64,000 bases of DNA from Balneolaceae bacterium UBA7797 (lineage in GTDB: Bacteria > Bacteroidota > Rhodothermia > Balneolales > Balneolaceae). The first letter of the stretch is position 1; each line of letters opens with the position of its first letter. A program made the position numbers and the translations under genes. The notes under the pieces were generated by a model. It made no database searches. It saw nothing but the letters and a program-made list of their open reading frames with translations, and was not told the DNA's origin. The DNA lies in contig DLCN01000007.1 in NCBI GenBank assembly GCA_002480645.1, positions 62,001-126,000 of the forward strand. Reading direction: 5' to 3'. Below, in pieces: positions 24,752 to 33,404 of the stretch.

Positions 24752-25504
24752 TTAGCTAAATACAGCTTTCACATAATCTTTTCTCATTTCAGCAATGGCT
24801 GAAATTGAAATTTCCTGTGGGCAAACAGCTTCGCATTCCCCGAAATTAGAGCAATCACCAAAGCCTTCTGCTTCCATCTGATCAACCATGGCAACCACAC
24901 GTTTGCTTCGTTCTACTTCACCTTGTGGCATTAAACCAAGGTGAGCGATCTTAGCACCGGTGAACAATGATGCAGATGCATTAGGACAAGCTGCCACACA
25001 GGCTCCACATCCTATGCAAGTTGCATAATCGAACGCGGTATCTGATTTATGCTTCTCTACCGGGTGAGTATTTGCTTCCTCGGCAGAACCGGTTTTTACG
25101 GATACATATCCGCCTGCTTCAATTATACGGTCGAAAGCAGAACGATCCACAACCAGGTCTTTGATAACCGGGAATGCAGCTGCACGTGGTGGTTCTATTA
25201 CAATGGTATCCCCATCTTTGTAATTGTACATATGAACCTGACAGGTTGGTGTACCGCCTTTGGGGCCGTGTGCCTGACCATTGATCACCAGATTACAGCA
25301 CCCGCAGATACCTTCACGGCAATCGTAATCAAATTCTACCGGTTCTTTGCCTTCCAACTGTAGCTCTTCGTTAAGTACGTCGAGCATCTCCAGAAACGAC
25401 ATATGCTCATTCACCGTATTAAGAGTTCTTTCTTCAAAGAACCCTTTGGCATCAGGGCCGTTCTGTCTCCAATATTTTAAATGAACTGTGAAATCTTTGC
25501 TCAT
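24752..25504 (-). CDS. sdhB: Succinate dehydrogenase / fumarate reductase iron-sulfur subunit
   Basis: Electron-transfer subunit carrying [2Fe-2S], [4Fe-4S] and [3Fe-4S] clusters between the flavoprotein and the membrane subunit. The [2Fe-2S] site starts with CREGICGCCNLVINGQ at 62-77; CIGCGACVAACPN near 160-172 and a CSNFGECEAVCPQEI block near 215-230 complete the set. 250 residues, Bacteroidota type. Last gene of sdhC-sdhA-sdhB, ten bases after sdhA; the order is membrane, flavin, iron-sulfur. Confidence 0.96.
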   Translation of the reverse strand: MSKDFTVHLKYWRQNGPDAKGFFEERTLNTVNEHMSFLEMLDVLNEELQLEGKEPVEFDYDCREGICGCCNLVINGQAHGPKGGTPTCQVHMYNYKDGDTIVIEPPRAAAFPVIKDLVVDRSAFDRIIEAGGYVSVKTGSAEEANTHPVEKHKSDTAFDYATCIGCGACVAACPNASASLFTGAKIAHLGLMPQGEVERSKRVVAMVDQMEAEGFGDCSNFGECEAVCPQEISISAIAEMRKDYVKAVFS

Positions 25505-25513
25505 AATACCTTC

Positions 25514-27436
25514 CTATTTGTAGCTACGTTGTTTTAGTTCAACGAATTCAAAATTTAGATCCTCTTTATGCATGGTAGTTTTTAACTCGCCATTCACACC
25601 TTGATATTCCCATGCGGCCACATAGGCAAAATCTTTATCATTTCGGAGGGCTTCGCCTTCCTCAGTCTGATATTCTTCCCGTAGGTGACAACCGCATGAT
25701 TCTTCCCGTTGAAGGGCATCTTTAGCCATCAACTCGGCGAGTTCAAAATAATCTGCAAGTCGGAATGCATATTCCAGATACTTGTTGTAATTATTTTTAT
25801 CACCCGGCACAAATACGTTTGTCCAGAATTCTTCCCGAAGTGCCTGAATCTCTTTAATGGCTTCTTCAAGACCTTCTTTATTTCTGGAGATACCGATCTT
25901 ATCCCAAACGATCTTACCAAGTGTTCGGTGGAAATCGATGATCGTACGTTTACCTTTGATGTTCAGGAGTTTGTCGATCTCAGCCTGAGCTTCTGCCTCA
26001 GCTTTCTTGAATTCCTCATGATCGGTACCATATCGGGTTCCCGGCTTCACATCGGCAAGGTAATTACCAATAGTGGCAGGAAGTACAAAATAACCATCAG
26101 AGAGTCCCTGCATTAAAGCGGAAGCACCTAACCGGTTTGCACCGTGATCTGAGAAATTCGCCTCACCGGCAGAGAATAAACCCGGAATGTTGGTCATCAA
26201 ATTATAATCAACCCACAGTCCACCCATGGTGTAGTGAACAGCCGGATAGATACGCATCGGACGTTCATATGGATTTTCCCCGGTGATATTGGCATACATG
26301 TCAAATAAGTTGCCGTATTTCGCGGAAATGGTATCTCTGCCATCACGCTTAATGGCATCACGGAAATCCAGATAAACGGCAAGTCCGGTCTCTCCAACCC
26401 CTAGTCCGTCGTCGCACACCATTTTAGCATTTCGGGAAGCAACATCACGAGGAACGAGATTACCGAAACTCGGGTAACGCTCTTCCAGATAATAATATCG
26501 TTCTTCTTCAGGGATGTCATTTGGATGACGATCATCACCTTTCTTGCGGGGAACCCAAACTCTACCATCATTTCGCAGAGATTCCGACATAAGTGTCAGT
26601 TTAGATTGATAATCCCCGGAAACTGGAATACAGGTTGGATGCACCTGAACGTAACACGGGTTAGCGAATAGCGCTCCTTTCTTGTGGGCACGCCAAGCGG
26701 CAGTCGCGTTCGAATTTTTTGCGTTGGTAGAAAGATAGAATACGTTTCCATATCCACCGGTAGCCAGAATAACTGCATCGGCCTCAAAGGATTTGATCTC
26801 ACCGGATACCAGGTCACGAGTAACGATACCGCGAGCCTGACCATCGATCATAACCACATCAAGCATTTCATGGCGGGTGTAGTATTCAATTCCACCTTCC
26901 TGAACTTGTCGCATCATTGCCTGATAAGCGCCAAGTAACAACTGCTGACCGGTTTGACCCCTTGCATAGAACGTCCGGGATACCTGAGCCCCACCAAATG
27001 AACGGTTGGCTAAAAGTCCTGAATATTCACGGGCAAAAGGAACACCCTGTGCTACAGCCTGATCAATAATGTTATTTGAAACCTCAGCTAAGCGATACAC
27101 GTTAGCTTCCCGGGCACGATAATCGCCCCCTTTGATGGTATCGTAAAAAAGTCGGTAAATGCTGTCACCATCATTCGGATAGTTTTTAGCAGCATTAATC
27201 CCCCCCTGAGCAGCAATAGAGTGTGCACGGCGGGCAGAATCCTGAATACAAAAGCTTTTAACCTTATATCCCATCTCAGCTAAACTCGCTGCAGCAGCGC
27301 CTCCGGCCAATCCGGTTCCAACGATGATCACTTCGTACTTACGTCGGTTGTTCGGAGCAACCAACTTCATGTTCTTCTTATATTCGCTCCACTTCTCTTC
27401 TAGTGGGCCTTCTGGTACTTTAGAATCTAATTTCAT
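25514..27436 (-). CDS. sdhA: Succinate dehydrogenase / fumarate reductase flavoprotein subunit
   Basis: 640 residues; oxidises succinate to fumarate (or the reverse) with covalently bound FAD. The dinucleotide fold is VIIVGTGLAGGAAAASLAEMG near 38-58; ARRAHSIAAQGGINAAKNY holds the flavin-linking His. The active-site region includes GGLWVDYNLMTNIPGLFSAGEANFSDHGANRLGASAL, with the FAD-contacting sequence near 415-450. At 640 residues it is longer than the E. coli enzyme, as is typical for Bacteroidota and class B diheme complexes. It sits 14 bases after sdhC. Confidence 0.96.
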   Translation of the reverse strand: MKLDSKVPEGPLEEKWSEYKKNMKLVAPNNRRKYEVIIVGTGLAGGAAAASLAEMGYKVKSFCIQDSARRAHSIAAQGGINAAKNYPNDGDSIYRLFYDTIKGGDYRAREANVYRLAEVSNNIIDQAVAQGVPFAREYSGLLANRSFGGAQVSRTFYARGQTGQQLLLGAYQAMMRQVQEGGIEYYTRHEMLDVVMIDGQARGIVTRDLVSGEIKSFEADAVILATGGYGNVFYLSTNAKNSNATAAWRAHKKGALFANPCYVQVHPTCIPVSGDYQSKLTLMSESLRNDGRVWVPRKKGDDRHPNDIPEEERYYYLEERYPSFGNLVPRDVASRNAKMVCDDGLGVGETGLAVYLDFRDAIKRDGRDTISAKYGNLFDMYANITGENPYERPMRIYPAVHYTMGGLWVDYNLMTNIPGLFSAGEANFSDHGANRLGASALMQGLSDGYFVLPATIGNYLADVKPGTRYGTDHEEFKKAEAEAQAEIDKLLNIKGKRTIIDFHRTLGKIVWDKIGISRNKEGLEEAIKEIQALREEFWTNVFVPGDKNNYNKYLEYAFRLADYFELAELMAKDALQREESCGCHLREEYQTEEGEALRNDKDFAYVAAWEYQGVNGELKTTMHKEDLNFEFVELKQRSYK

Positions 27437-27450
27437 TTCTCTATTACTCC

Positions 27451-28158
27451 TTAATATGATATGAGTGAACCATCACCGCCGGTGAAGAAAATGTATAGCG
27501 GGATAAACATGAATCCCAGCATCAATACAATTGCAAACACATAAGCTGCGGCCTGAACTTTTTTTGAGGTCTCACCATGTTTCATTCCCAGTGAGGTAAA
27601 TGCACTCCAAAAACCATGTGACAGGTGGAGAATGATCATCGCAAGCACAAATGCATACCCGAAGGCAGAAACCGGATTTGTAAATGCTTCAATTACACGG
27701 GCTCTGAGCTGTGGCAGATCTACCCCTTCGTGAGTATATCGGGCTAGCTCTTCTCCAAATCCGAATTTGAATTGCCAGATGTGTATTACCAAAAATACCA
27801 GAATGATCACTCCGGTAATGGCCATACTTCTTGATGCCAGAGTCTGATGGCTCGGACCACCTTTGGTTTTGTACACATTATAACTTTCAGGTCGTGCTTT
27901 TTTTCTGTTTCTGGCAATAGAGATCCCCAGAACTGCGTGGTAGATGAATAGGAATGCCAGAACTAGCTCTATAACATAAAGTAGCGGCCCCAAATTTTCC
28001 AAGTGGTGCGTATAATTATTGAAGGTATGAACACCTGCAAAAATTGTTAAGTTGCCTCCCAAATGACCAATGAGAAACAGCATCAGAAATACGCCGGTAA
28101 TACCCGTAACGTATTTACGACCAACTTGCGATTTTAACGCTTTTATAAATGAGGGCAT
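27451..28158 (-). CDS. sdhC: Succinate dehydrogenase cytochrome b subunit (class B, diheme)
   Basis: 235 residues with five predicted membrane helices (about 20-40, 63-82, 108-128, 163-185, 202-222). Conserved heme-ligand histidines appear in LIGHLGGN, FLVIHIWQF and LHLSHGFWSA. This is the membrane anchor that takes electrons to menaquinone. It is the first gene of the operon, so transcription probably starts in the 200-base region to its right, where three inverted repeats lie. Confidence 0.92.
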   Translation of the reverse strand: MPSFIKALKSQVGRKYVTGITGVFLMLFLIGHLGGNLTIFAGVHTFNNYTHHLENLGPLLYVIELVLAFLFIYHAVLGISIARNRKKARPESYNVYKTKGGPSHQTLASRSMAITGVIILVFLVIHIWQFKFGFGEELARYTHEGVDLPQLRARVIEAFTNPVSAFGYAFVLAMIILHLSHGFWSAFTSLGMKHGETSKKVQAAAYVFAIVLMLGFMFIPLYIFFTGGDGSLISY

Positions 28159-28201
28159 GGTAGTTGGTTAGTTAATTTTTAGGTTAAAACATGCTTTCTT
28201 T

Positions 28202-28235
28202 TTCTAAAGTTTCAAAAATTTTTGAAACTTTAGAA
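28202..28235. promoter_or_regulatory. 34-bp perfect palindrome between divergent sdhC and yigZ
   Basis: Arms of 17 bases (TTCTAAAGTTTCAAAAA and its reverse complement) meet without a spacer, from 44 to 77 bases upstream of the sdhC start. In a divergent region it cannot be the end of either gene, so a dimeric regulator site, or an extruded cruciform, is more likely than a terminator. No known consensus was recognised. Confidence 0.5.
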
Positions 28236-28272
28236 TTCGCTCGAATTCAGCCCCCAAAATCGATTATTTTGG
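28233..28272. repeat. Two further inverted repeats next to the palindrome
   Basis: GAATTCG at 28233-28239 and CGAATTC at 28242-28248 are a seven-base inverted repeat with a two-base gap. CCAAAAT at 28254-28260 and ATTTTGG at 28266-28272 form another with a five-base gap. Together with the adjoining palindrome they fill about 70 bases between sdhC and yigZ. Confidence 0.5.
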
Positions 28273-28363
28273 TTTGAATGGCAAGGTAGAACGCCTCTAA
28301 ATTGAGATTAATTCTCACCAATTTTACACGATTTTAGCCTCAAAAATTCATACTATTTCCACA

Positions 28364-28978
28364 TTGAGATCAATAGTTCAAAATACCGGATCCACTCTTC
28401 GTGAAAGAGGCTCAAAGTTTTACGGCTTTCTGTTCAAATGTGAAGATGAAGAAAGCTTTCAATATGAACTTGGGTTGATCAAGGGAAAATATCCGGATGC
28501 CACCCATCACTGCTGGGCGTACAGAATTGATCCTAACACCATCACCGAGTTTAGCAGCGACGACGGCGAACCTTCCGGAACGGCCGGTTTACCCATACTC
28601 AACCAGCTTAAATCGTTTGAACTGATCAACACCGGATTGGTAGTTGTTCGCTACTATGGCGGCACAAAATTAGGTAAATCAGGCCTGATTCAAACGTATG
28701 GTGAAACGGCACGACTGTGCATTGAGGAAGCGATCCTCACCCAAATTGTTCCTGTCATACTATTCGAAATACATTATCCTTATCCTCAGGAAAATGTAAT
28801 TAACAAACTTCGGCTGAATTATGATCTGATCGAACAGGATGCCCGTTACTTGGCAGATGTAACATTGACCATTGCCTGCCTCAGAGAATTTGCCGAGGCA
28901 TTTGAATCAGAATTGAGTAAGCTGGAACATCTCGATATTACATTTGAGAAAGGTGAGCATACATTTATCGTGAAATGA
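28364..28978 (+). CDS. YigZ/IMPACT family protein
   Basis: 204 residues. The family core is SSDDGEPSGTAGLPIL (about 65-80) and VVRYYGGTKLGKSGLI (about 98-113); YDLIEQDARYLADV lies in the second domain. YigZ/YvyE proteins are conserved but of uncertain function, possibly in ribosome or stress physiology through their IMPACT likeness. The start is a TTG at 28364; no ATG or GTG exists between it and the upstream stop, and the N-terminus is shorter than usual. It is followed by the radical SAM gene after 87 bases. Confidence 0.85.
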   Translation: MRSIVQNTGSTLRERGSKFYGFLFKCEDEESFQYELGLIKGKYPDATHHCWAYRIDPNTITEFSSDDGEPSGTAGLPILNQLKSFELINTGLVVVRYYGGTKLGKSGLIQTYGETARLCIEEAILTQIVPVILFEIHYPYPQENVINKLRLNYDLIEQDARYLADVTLTIACLREFAEAFESELSKLEHLDITFEKGEHTFIVK

Positions 28979-29065
28979 TGTCAGATTTTGTTTTGTATTC
29001 CAATCTGTAAATCTGTTGATGACGTACTTTTTAATCACTGAAATTTTATCTAAAACTCCCATCAA

Positions 29066-30025
29066 ATGCTGTTGAAAGAACAGGCTTTAAAAGAAAACTT
29101 TTACGCCAAAGGAAAGTTCAGAGATCTTACAAAAACGGCCAACGGGGACGATCGGGCCTATGTTGATCTGGTAAAACTGGAAACTTTGTGGTTTAATACG
29201 GGCACGCGTTGTAATCTGGAATGTGAACACTGCTATATTGAATCTTCACCCACAAATGATGAGCTGGTTTTCATCTCTTTGGCTGATGTAAACACCTATC
29301 TCAATGAAATAGAAAAGCTTCAATTAGGCACCACAAAGATCGCATTTACCGGAGGCGAACCATTCATTAATAAAGATATGCTTCCGATCATGCACCTTTG
29401 CCTGTATCATGGATTTGAAGTACTCGTCCTGACCAATGCCTACCGGGCGATAGATAAACATTTGGAAAAACTCAGTGCACTGAATAAGGAATTTCCCGGA
29501 AAGATCACTTTACGGGTATCATTAGATCATTACTCGTCCTCTATCCATGAGCAGGAACGTGGAGACGGAACTTTTGAACGAACATTGACAACTATTAAAA
29601 AGCTCACCGATCTGGGACTAAACGTTACCATTGCCGGACGGTCTCTATCCAACGAATCCAGAGTGGATGCTCTTCAGGGTTATCAACAATTACTGAATGA
29701 TTACGGAACCGGAATTGAGGTTTTGAATGGCGAAAATATTGTGATATTCCCTGAAATGTCACCTACCAAAGATGTACCTGAGATCACCACATCCTGCTGG
29801 AATATTCTTGGGGTTCACCCCCATCAACAAATGTGTGCCCATGAACGAATGGTCGTTAAACGTAAAGGAGCAACTCATCCGGTAGTATTACCATGTACGC
29901 TTATTGCCTACGATAAAGATTTTGAACTTGGAATTACTCTGGAAGAATCTTTTCAGAGAGTATACCTTAATCATCCCTATTGTGCTCAATTCTGTGTACT
30001 GGGTGGTGCCAGCTGCTCAGTATAG
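29066..30025 (+). CDS. Radical SAM protein with Cys-rich C-terminal tail
   Basis: 319 residues. The SAM-binding [4Fe-4S] site is CNLECEHC (Cys49, 53 and 56) after LWFNTGTR, and GGEP at 96-99 is the second radical SAM motif. About six cysteines in the last 80 residues (SCW, MCA, PCT, YCAQFC, ASC) suggest one extra cluster, like the SPASM/twitch layout, though not its exact spacing. Members with such tails often modify peptides or join cofactors, but no peptide gene or partner is visible here, so no function is proposed. Convergent with the secreted protein gene at 30035, nine bases away. Confidence 0.8.
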   Translation: MLLKEQALKENFYAKGKFRDLTKTANGDDRAYVDLVKLETLWFNTGTRCNLECEHCYIESSPTNDELVFISLADVNTYLNEIEKLQLGTTKIAFTGGEPFINKDMLPIMHLCLYHGFEVLVLTNAYRAIDKHLEKLSALNKEFPGKITLRVSLDHYSSSIHEQERGDGTFERTLTTIKKLTDLGLNVTIAGRSLSNESRVDALQGYQQLLNDYGTGIEVLNGENIVIFPEMSPTKDVPEITTSCWNILGVHPHQQMCAHERMVVKRKGATHPVVLPCTLIAYDKDFELGITLEESFQRVYLNHPYCAQFCVLGGASCSV

Positions 30026-30034
30026 GACCATTGA

Positions 30035-30784
30035 TCACCAACTGGAATCTATAAACGTCTCCGGTACAAAAATTCGGGCGTCCAAAGTATCCGGGATCGT
30101 TATCTGAGAATATTCTTCTTTCAGGCCGATGGTACCATTCGCCATAAATAATACCGTTGGAGCGATCCAACCACCGGCGATTCTCTCATAATTATTGAAT
30201 TGTATCTCCTGTATCGTATCAGCCCTTCCAATGGTAAGATTTCTTACAAAAATCAGGCGTTCTTTATCGATCCAGATCTGAGGGATAGTGCTATCCGGTT
30301 TAGAAACACCGATCACATATACCGGTCGGTCGTTCCAGTTATCTTCATACATTTGACTAAAATCATAGCCATTCTCTGTAAGCTGGCTGATCGTAATTTT
30401 TGGTTCCTGATGGTATACATTGAACCCTAAAACTAATAGGTCATGAACACGATCTACCTGTTGCATAAGTGTACCATTCGCAAAACCATACTGAACACCA
30501 TCTGCGAATAAAATCCCATTTGGGCTGTCTAACTCATCAAATTTAATTGCCAGTTTACCCGGTAGCGAAATTGCCTCATACCAAAGTTGCTCTCTTTCCA
30601 CATTGCCATTTCTGCCATAAAAAATGGTATTCTGTACAAACGTGATATTCTTATACCAACTATCATGATACTTGCAATACATTGCCCTGATAACATCTTC
30701 ACCATTTTTTGGCTGTGCATGAAGTGATACCGTATTGGTTAACAGGATGAAGAGTAAAAAAATGCTGAGACGACGTAGTTCCAT
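30035..30784 (-). CDS. Secreted protein of unknown function (outer-membrane lipoprotein-sorting-like)
   Basis: 249 residues from the ATG at 30784, which begins a clean Sec signal (MELRRLSIFLLFILLTNTVSLHAQ); a longer in-frame start at 30835 would place it inside. The mature protein has strands such as REQLWYEAISLPGKLAIKFDE, and RPVYVIGVSKPD, giving the impression of the LolA/LolB-type barrel-like fold seen in proteins of unknown role in Bacteroidota. I cannot name a family with confidence. Two cysteines are not arranged as a known motif. Confidence 0.55.
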   Translation of the reverse strand: MELRRLSIFLLFILLTNTVSLHAQPKNGEDVIRAMYCKYHDSWYKNITFVQNTIFYGRNGNVEREQLWYEAISLPGKLAIKFDELDSPNGILFADGVQYGFANGTLMQQVDRVHDLLVLGFNVYHQEPKITISQLTENGYDFSQMYEDNWNDRPVYVIGVSKPDSTIPQIWIDKERLIFVRNLTIGRADTIQEIQFNNYERIAGGWIAPTVLFMANGTIGLKEEYSQITIPDTLDARIFVPETFIDSSW

Positions 30785-30948
30785 AAGAGATGATTTTCGG
30801 TAAAGTACGCAGATCAGACTCTTTAATCTGATCAAATCTTGTTAATTAATGGAACGCTTCGAACCATTCGCAGGTCTTTCAATGATTAATGTGCAGATGA
30901 AAAAGAAGTTATCAGTTTAAAGCCCTATTTTCGGGACAAATTAATGAT

Positions 30949-31494
30949 ATGAAGATATACACAAAACAAGGTGACCACGGTGAAACGGCGTTATTTGGTG
31001 GCACCAAAGTAAAAAAGAACGCATTACGTATCGCTGCTTATGGTACCGTCGATGAGCTCAATTCCGTACTCGGAATGGCCTTATCACAACCACATTCGGC
31101 TAAAACGGGAGAGTATTTAGAAGAAGTTCAGCAGCAGTTATTCATTCTGGGAGCAGATCTGGCCACACCACTTGAAAAAAAATCGCCGATCGAGCGAATT
31201 TCTGAAGAGAAGGTAACTTTCCTGGAAACCACCATCGATGATCTGGAAGAATACCTGTCTCCGTTAAAAAATTTCATTATGCCGGGAGGTAGCATGGCCG
31301 GTGCCAATCTGCATTTCGCCAGAACAGTTTGCCGGCGAGCTGAACGTCTTACGGTTGAATTAATGCAACACGAAGATATATCTGAAGTGGTTCTGCAATA
31401 TTTAAATCGATTATCTGACTTTCTTTTTGTCCTTGCACGCTTCGAAAATCATAATGCCGGGAAAGAAGAAACTCCATGGATTCCACGTGATTGA
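30949..31494 (+). CDS. Cob(I)alamin adenosyltransferase, PduO type
   Basis: 181 residues. Transfers the adenosyl group of ATP to cob(I)alamin, making coenzyme B12. The PduO signature is KQGDHGETALFGGTKVKKN near 5-23 with AYGTVDELNSVLGMA, and the second motif GSMAGANLHFARTVCRRAERLTVEL is at about 112-136. It supplies B12-dependent enzymes not present in this window. The next gene starts three bases later, so both are probably one transcript. Confidence 0.9.
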   Translation: MKIYTKQGDHGETALFGGTKVKKNALRIAAYGTVDELNSVLGMALSQPHSAKTGEYLEEVQQQLFILGADLATPLEKKSPIERISEEKVTFLETTIDDLEEYLSPLKNFIMPGGSMAGANLHFARTVCRRAERLTVELMQHEDISEVVLQYLNRLSDFLFVLARFENHNAGKEETPWIPRD

Positions 31495-31497
31495 TCT

Positions 31498-33396
31498 ATG
31501 AGCAAGAATAAGGATCAGAAGAAATCATCCGCATCCCGTCCGCTTTCCCTAAAGAAAAGGATGCTCTTTTATGGGATCACCATTTCGATTCCGGTTTTGT
31601 TCTTCATTTTCCTCGAAGTTGGATTACGAGCCTCCAATTACATGGGGAATACCGATCTTTTTGTGGACCCTCAGATCGAACTTGATGATTATCTGATCCC
31701 CAATCCGAATTTTGCTTCCCGGTACTTTTTCTATACCCGAACCATTCCTAATCCATCTAACGATGTTTTCCTGAGAGAAAAACCTGAAAACGGATTCAGA
31801 GTATTTGCAATGGGAGGTTCTTCTGCCGCAGGATACCCCTATGGCTTCAATGCCACCTATTCCAGAGTGGTACGCGATGTTCTAACTGACGCCATGCCCG
31901 ATAAACAAGTGGAAGTGGTGAATGTGGGTATCTCCGCCATTAGCTCATACACTTTGTTCGATCAGGTTGATGAGATCATAGCCCAAAAGCCGGATGCCAT
32001 AATTCTGTATGCCGGTCACAATGAATTTTACGGAGCATTAGGTGTAGGTTCTAATGAAAATCTCGGGGGGTTCCCGGGTTTTGTCCGGCTCTATCTGAAG
32101 TTACAGCGGTTCAAAACATTCCTGTTACTTCGGAATATGATGGTGGAATCAGGAAAACTTATTGGAGGTTTTTTCTCATCTGAAGAGATCGATGAAAGCG
32201 CCACATTGATGGAACGGATCATCAATACCAGATCGATCGAATTAGATAGTCCAACTTACGAATTGGCGATGCATCAGTTCCGTTCAAACCTCGAAGAGAT
32301 CGTAAAAAAATTCGATGAATATGATATTCCCGTTTTTGTAGGAAGTTTGGGTAGCAACCTGAAAGATCAACCTCCTTTCATCAACATTACTGATGGAGAC
32401 CAACCTCCTGCTCAGGATATATACGGGGAAGCAGTTCAGTTATATAACGGTGGGAATATTGAACAGGCTGCTGAAAAATTCGAGTATGCAAAAGATCTTG
32501 ACGGACTCAAATTCAGAGCACCCAGCCAGATCAACACCATCATTGAACAAACTGCAGAATCCTTTTCCAATGTACGATATGTACCATCTAACGAAGCGTT
32601 GATTGCTGAAGCCAAAGATGGAATAATCGGGCACGAACTAATGCTGGAGCACCTGCATCCCAATGAAAGAGGTTATTTTATTCTGGGAGAGGCGTTTGCA
32701 AACGCATTGATCAGGGATTTTACTCCGGACTTTGTACCTGATTCAAACATCGACTATCAAAAACGTATGTATTTGAGCGAGTTCGACCGAAGAATGGCCT
32801 GGCACCGGGTTGCAACGCTTAAACAAAGCTTCCCTTTTGTGATGGGAGAAAAACCGCGTTCATACACTATTGGTTACGATCCGATAAGTGCCGCCGATAG
32901 TCTCGCTTTTCTATCTGTCCATAAAAATTTGAGATGGGATCTTGCTAAGGTTGAATTAGCGAAGATCTATGAATCCCGTAAGCAATTCGATAAGGCCATT
33001 CTGGAGTATCGCGGTTTGAGTCGAAATCAACCCTGGAATGACTCTCCCTATGTTTTTGCTGCCAGAATCTATCTGGATCAGGGTAAGTTAAAAGAAGCAG
33101 AACCCCTTCTTGAAAAGGCAATTAGCATCTATAAAAAGGATGCATTCACTACAAAAATGCTCGGCGCCATAAAGGTCAGTAAAGGAGATAATGAGCGGGG
33201 AATCGAACTTCTTGAGAACTCTCTGCAAATAAAACCAAATGATCCGCAAACCTTATACAACCTATCAGGTGCTTATTTTAATCTCAAGCAGTATGACAAG
33301 GCGCTGGAAGCCGTGGAAAAAGGACTTAAAATAAATCCAAATTTCCCGGGTTTACAACAATGGCGTAATCAGCTTAAATCTGTAATGAATCAATAA
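31498..33396 (+). CDS. SGNH/GDSL-type hydrolase fused to TPR repeats
   Basis: 632 residues. One membrane helix at about 24-44 anchors it; an SGNH-like region follows with block I FAMGGSSAAGYPYG near 100-113 (Ser nucleophile in the GGSS context), block III GHNEFYG near 178-184, and block V HLHPNERGYF near 382-391 with the His. The last 220 residues are TPR-like helices (LKEAEPLLEKAISIYKKDAFT and repeats every 34 residues). Likely an envelope-facing hydrolase or acyltransferase-like protein that contacts partners through its TPRs; substrate unknown. It is three bases downstream of the adenosyltransferase and nine upstream of the hexose mutase gene. Confidence 0.75.
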   Translation: MSKNKDQKKSSASRPLSLKKRMLFYGITISIPVLFFIFLEVGLRASNYMGNTDLFVDPQIELDDYLIPNPNFASRYFFYTRTIPNPSNDVFLREKPENGFRVFAMGGSSAAGYPYGFNATYSRVVRDVLTDAMPDKQVEVVNVGISAISSYTLFDQVDEIIAQKPDAIILYAGHNEFYGALGVGSNENLGGFPGFVRLYLKLQRFKTFLLLRNMMVESGKLIGGFFSSEEIDESATLMERIINTRSIELDSPTYELAMHQFRSNLEEIVKKFDEYDIPVFVGSLGSNLKDQPPFINITDGDQPPAQDIYGEAVQLYNGGNIEQAAEKFEYAKDLDGLKFRAPSQINTIIEQTAESFSNVRYVPSNEALIAEAKDGIIGHELMLEHLHPNERGYFILGEAFANALIRDFTPDFVPDSNIDYQKRMYLSEFDRRMAWHRVATLKQSFPFVMGEKPRSYTIGYDPISAADSLAFLSVHKNLRWDLAKVELAKIYESRKQFDKAILEYRGLSRNQPWNDSPYVFAARIYLDQGKLKEAEPLLEKAISIYKKDAFTTKMLGAIKVSKGDNERGIELLENSLQIKPNDPQTLYNLSGAYFNLKQYDKALEAVEKGLKINPNFPGLQQWRNQLKSVMNQ

Positions 33397-33404
33397 TCAC
33401 TCTC

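Noticed and set aside
25709..26116. A plus-strand frame of 135 residues opposite sdhA
   Set aside because: Shadow of the sdhA reading frame; no motif and no upstream signal.
28202..28235. The perfect palindrome as a terminator
   Set aside because: It sits between two divergent starts, has no T tract of suitable position and would have to end transcription from genes that do not point at it.
30836..30948. A cobalamin riboswitch before the adenosyltransferase gene
   Set aside because: Only 113 bases are available and none of the conserved B12-box sequence was recognised.
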